A stretch of DNA of 64,000 bases from Symbiodinium natans (lineage: Eukaryota; Sar; Dinophyceae; Suessiales; Symbiodiniaceae): NCBI GenBank assembly GCA_905221605.1, contig CAJNDS010002190.1, forward strand, positions 1,901,788 to 1,965,787, read 5' to 3'. This document shows positions 61,699-64,000 of the stretch, piece by piece (within the stretch, counting starts at the first letter, position 1; each line of letters begins with the position of its first letter). The translations under genes were made by a program, and so were the position numbers. The notes under the pieces were generated by a model, which was given only the letters and a program-made list of their open reading frames with translations, ran no database searches and was not told the DNA's origin.

Positions 61699-64000
61699 TC
61701 ATGAGTCACTAGCAATAGCCTTTTTGTTGGCTTCATCCGAGCCAGAGTCGCTACGGCGGCCCACCAGCCCTGCAGGCAAAGCGGTAAGAGGTTCAGGATA
61801 TATATATATATATGTATATAATATATATATATATATAATATTATGTAGTCTAAGGATACAAAAACAGACTGAAGAGCCTTCTCATGTCTCCCAAGCTCGT
61901 TTCATGCTGTTCCCCTCCCAATTCGTAAACCTCCTCACCCCGACCAAGTTTGAACCCCACCCCCCGCCCCTCCCATTTGCAAACCCACCCCAATCTGACT
62001 TCCACCCCGTCCCCTCCCACCCCAAACAGTTGAAGCCACCCCCCCGCTGCCGGATCGCCGGAATCCATGCAAAACAGGTGCACAACTTACGGCCACAGCT
62101 CTCGAAGCAACGAGAATCTGAAGACACATCATTTTGCTTGGTTGTGCGTATGTTTCTTGGCATGTGCCCAGGGCATGCCTGGCTCGGCGTGGTCACATGG
62201 CGAGATGAGAAACGGCCTTCCAGTTCGGCATCGTCTTAAGTGATTTGTGCTCCTTGATCTCCGCTAGGCTCACCACGACGATCCCAATGATGGAGGCAAC
62301 AAGCACCGCGATGCCAACGGGCAAAGCGAAGGCGAAGGCGCCGAAAATGGCAAGGCCCCCCAAGGCAAAGAAAAAGAAGGCTCCGACGCAGCTGAACCCG
62401 CCCTCAGAGGTGTCTGTTCTGCATTTGCTGCCGTAGTGAATGCTTACTTTCCAGAGGATCACGGTGACGATAAACAAGATGAAACAGATGAAGATGCAGG
62501 CGAAGATGAAGCCTCCGTCCTGCACTCTCTCAGACTCGTCTTCTGCAAAACCTGATGTCCCGCTCTCCAGGAGGCTGATCTTATCCGAGCCCAGAGCACG
62601 AACCAAACGGTCCGACTTCACCTGAATGAAGCCGTCTTCGCCTGCACTCGTCGAGTTGGACAACAACTGCTTCCCTTCTTCAGCAGCCTGAATCAAGCTC
62701 TGCAGATCCACTTCTTCTTCATTGAGGAGAAAAGCCCGGCAGGGTGTTGGAATCCCCTGGGCAACATCCTTCAAGTCATTGAGGTCGTGGCCAGGCACAC
62801 CCAGAAAGTAGTCCGCGAAGGTCTCGAGCTGTGCTCGCATGTCGTCCGTCTCGTCACTGAGGATACACTTATCATTGGTCTCTTGCTTTAGGAACTGGAT
62901 AAGCATGTTGGGGCGCTTCTTGACATAGTCCACCAAGGTGCTGTGCAGCTTTGCCGGCACGGAGAAGTCCTGAGAGTCGCGCACTTCCGCGATGCTGGCC
63001 TGACCTGCCCTCTGGTACTGCGGGATGGTCAGTCGGTCCGGGCGGCCGCGCCAATGCTTCATGTCCGTTCTCGCCGCGCGTGCCGCAGCCCTGGTGAAGT
63101 CGCCCTCTTCGGGGGCAAGTCTCATCGGGAAGGCCTCGATCACATCGAGCATCTGGGTGACTTCCTGAAACATGGCCGCGGAAGCCTTCAGAGAGGATCG
63201 GCTCGACGTCTTCTCTGAGATCGCTGGGCTCTCTTGCATCTTCTCTGCCAGGTCCAACATCTCTCTTTTGATGTCCTCCATCTTGTTCGCAATCTCCAGA
63301 TCTGCAGCCTCATGATCTGCTGCACCCAGCGCCTTGCACTTCTGTTCAGCACCGAAAGGTGCCAGGTTGTCTGCAGGGCTGGAGCCCACCTTTTCACAGA
63401 AGTGCGAGGGGCCACAGACATCGTTCTCCGAGTCGTAGAAGCAGCGGAAGACACAGGTATTCGGCCTGCCCATACCTCGAACAATTAAAGCAAATCGACC
63501 TACACCGATTGAGACTACTGCCTGCTCCGTGTGGAGACCCGAAACACGGAAACCCAAAAGAGTAGAGAAAACAAAAAAAAAAAACGGCTCCCTGGCCCAA
63601 GAGCGGGATGCAGGAAACCTGGCCGAGCATTCCATCCACCAACGCCATGAGGTCGCGATCGGGCCGTGTCAAGAGCTTCGGGGCCTCACCAGGCACCTGC
63701 AGCTCCATCTGGGGGTCGAAGGACTTCGTTGCATGAAAGTCCACGTTGTCCTTGCATGACCGGAATCCCAAAAAAAAAAGACCTAGGGTGTTTCCCTATC
63801 GCAAAGCAAGGATGTAAGACTGTAAGACACATCCTGGGACCAGCCAAGCATCCTCGTTTATTTTCTCTTGTCTGCCCTTGCTGTTGAGGTAATAGCGGAG
63901 AGTCTTGTCGCCCTCCTGGTGCTCGTAGACCTTGTGCCCTGCAGAACGGAAGAAACCCGATGTTGTCTCTCCCACCACCGGGTTCATTTCCATGCGGAAG
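61699..64000 (-). CDS. Membrane protein with Cys-rich/helical domain and three C-terminal TM segments (5' end outside window)
   Basis: Exons: 63850 to beyond 64000 (MEMNPVVGETTSGFF, KVYEHQEGDKTLRYYLNS), 63624-63750 (FDPQMELQVPGEAPKLL), then the long exon from 63475. All joins are in phase, with GC donors. The long exon starts with a Cys cluster (NTCVFRCFYD, VCGPSHFCEK), continues as about 270 residues of helical, charged sequence, and ends with three hydrophobic segments (FIFACIFICFILFIVTVIL; VGAFFFFALGGLAIFGAFAF; VGIAVLVASIIGIVVVSLA). It can read to a stop at 62193, or splice after IVVV using a GC donor to exon 61699-61769, giving the tail LVGRRSDSGSDEANKK with stop. I recognise no family. 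The likely arrangement is a large soluble domain anchored by a C-terminal hairpin bundle. Confidence 0.75.
61797..61845. repeat. (TA)n microsatellite
   Basis: TA repeats with TGTATATAA interruption in the putative last intron of the membrane-protein gene. Confidence 0.92.

Overview
This is nuclear DNA of a protist, most likely a dinoflagellate (a Suessiales/Symbiodiniaceae-type genome is my best guess). Four things point that way. Plant/alveolate-type telomeric heptamers (TTTAGGG/CCCTAAA) are scattered internally in more than sixty arrays. Every credible gene lies on the minus strand, as in dinoflagellate unidirectional gene clusters. Genes are broken into very small exons (22-130 nt). Many exon joins that keep the reading frame need GC or GA 5' splice sites instead of GT. 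No bacterial operon, RBS, phage or CRISPR feature is present.

Layout. 1-12,900 is gene-free and repetitive: a 10-mer/7-mer inverted repeat (1-775), polypurine modules and duplicated blocks (950-8,035), ten to eleven copies of an 87-bp hairpin unit (8,043-8,967), two foldback elements, 31-bp repeats, and a 3.4-kb AACTATTAA higher-order array (9,445-12,855). From 13,389 to 64,000 I reconstructed minus-strand genes by finding short open segments with plausible acceptors and checking that codon phase carries across each join: an ankyrin protein (13.4-15.5 kb), a micro-exon coiled-coil protein (16.5-25.7 kb), a Cys-rich protein (27.1-30.9 kb), a helical/coiled-coil protein (32.0-35.1 kb), a histidine-phosphatase (RHG) fragment (37.1-38.0 kb), a large glycosyltransferase-like gene (40.7-51.7 kb), a GT8-type glycosyltransferase (52.2-54.7 kb, perhaps with a signal-peptide exon at 56.3 kb), a second coiled-coil gene (57.9-60.2 kb), and a C-terminally membrane-anchored protein running off the right edge (61.7-64.0 kb). 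The two glycosyltransferases and the secreted/membrane proteins would suit a secretory-pathway neighbourhood, but a functional link is only inference.

Introns and spacers consist mainly of telomere-like arrays and at least eight families of short (75-190 bp) terminal-inverted-repeat elements, here labelled TIR-A to TIR-H. The strongest new signal is that some of these elements are the introns. A TIR-A copy fills the interval 49,352-49,537 between two coding segments that join in phase with GT-AG. A TIR-D copy fills 37,205-37,311, splitting an RHG-phosphatase motif with GC-AG. These look like introners. Three other introns have matching 6-8 bp direct repeats at both splice junctions.

All exon limits come from reading the sequence by eye, without transcript data. 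Phase-matched chains are firm; isolated exons are tentative.
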